Assembly (NCBI GenBank): GCA_949123685.1 | Contig: CASBHZ010000031.1 | Span: 1 to 33,608, forward strand | Direction: 5' to 3' | DNA from: an uncultured Bacteroidales bacterium | Lineage (GTDB): Bacteria; Bacteroidota; Bacteroidia; Bacteroidales; Muribaculaceae | DNA: 33,608 bases | Shown: piece after piece, positions 33,558 to 33,608 of the stretch | Numbering within the stretch: the first letter of the stretch is position 1 | How the letters are laid out: each line of letters begins with the position of its first letter | The notes under the pieces: generated by a model | Databases searched by the model: none | What the model saw: the letters and a program-made list of their open reading frames with translations, nothing else | What the model was told of the DNA's origin: nothing | Position numbers and translations under genes: made by a program

Positions 33558-33608
33558 AGATCGGAAGAGCGTCGTGTAGGGAAAGAGTGTGTCTCCTTGT
33601 GGAGATCT
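33558..33608. other. Illumina adapter contamination
   Basis: Positions 33558-33590 are identical to the 33-nt Illumina TruSeq universal adapter read-through (begins AGATCGGAAGAGC, ends AAAGAGTGT). The next 8 nt (GTCTCCTT) fit an i5 index and the last 10 nt (GTGGAGATCT) match the following P5 segment with one mismatch. This is not genomic DNA and should be trimmed. Confidence 0.97.

Noticed and set aside
1..33608. tRNA, rRNA, CRISPR arrays
   Set aside because: No cloverleaf with a T-loop consensus, no rRNA segment and no regularly spaced direct repeats were noticed by eye on either strand.

Overview
The window looks like a draft-assembly contig of a gut-type Bacteroidales bacterium (Bacteroides/Muribaculaceae-like; the genus cannot be fixed from sequence alone). 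Evidence: several promoters of the TTG/TTTG-N19-21-TAnnTTTG Bacteroidota type, a Bacteroides-type tryptophanase, an NGN-KOW (UpxY/NusG-like) antiterminator heading a surface-polysaccharide locus, and a Ser-type sulfatase. The last 51 bases (33558-33608) are Illumina adapter read-through, so the biological sequence ends at 33557.

Layout. 203-1579 (+): tryptophanase tnaA. 1805-3576 (+): an AbiE-type type IV toxin-antitoxin pair behind a palindromic operator/promoter. 3909-23680 (-): one long, almost gapless surface-polysaccharide locus. In transcription order (right to left) it holds: a regulator that fuses a degenerate tyrosine-recombinase fold to an NGN-KOW antiterminator; an unrecognised 249-aa protein in the usual UpxZ position; an outer-membrane barrel protein; LicC-like cytidylyltransferase; nucleotidyltransferase-choline kinase fusion (LicCA-like); BCCT choline/betaine transporter; LegB-like dehydratase; LegC aminotransferase; NeuD/LegH-type acetyltransferase; NeuA/LegF cytidylyltransferase; PtmE/LegX CBS-nucleotidyltransferase; Wzx flippase; a putative sialyltransferase-like glycosyltransferase; LicD phosphocholine transferase; EpsG/Wzy-type polymerase; and three glycosyltransferases. 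24283-33557 (-): housekeeping genes (MscS-type channel, M23/LysM peptidase, ndk, sulfatase, TPR protein, kdsA, rsmE, truncated nupG-like transporter).

Main discovery. Just upstream of the locus a 233-bp segment (23864-24096) lies between two perfect 31-bp inverted repeats (23833-23863 and 24097-24127). It carries a consensus Bacteroidota promoter pointing into the locus, so this looks like an invertible (phase-variable) promoter captured in the ON orientation. The locus contains every step expected for phosphocholine decoration: uptake (BCCT), kinase (LicA domain), CTP activation (LicC) and transfer (LicD). The inferred whole is a DNA-inversion-controlled, choline-decorated capsule or surface glycan, analogous in output to the repeat-controlled lic1 locus of Haemophilus but with different switching. 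Its first gene, a recombinase-like/NusG-like fusion without the recombinase catalytic residues, is the most unusual protein here.

The legionaminic-acid-type genes are incomplete: no NeuB/LegI synthase or NeuC/LegG epimerase is present. No initiating sugar-phosphate transferase or Wza/Wzc export gene is present either, so the locus must depend on genes elsewhere or make a different sugar.
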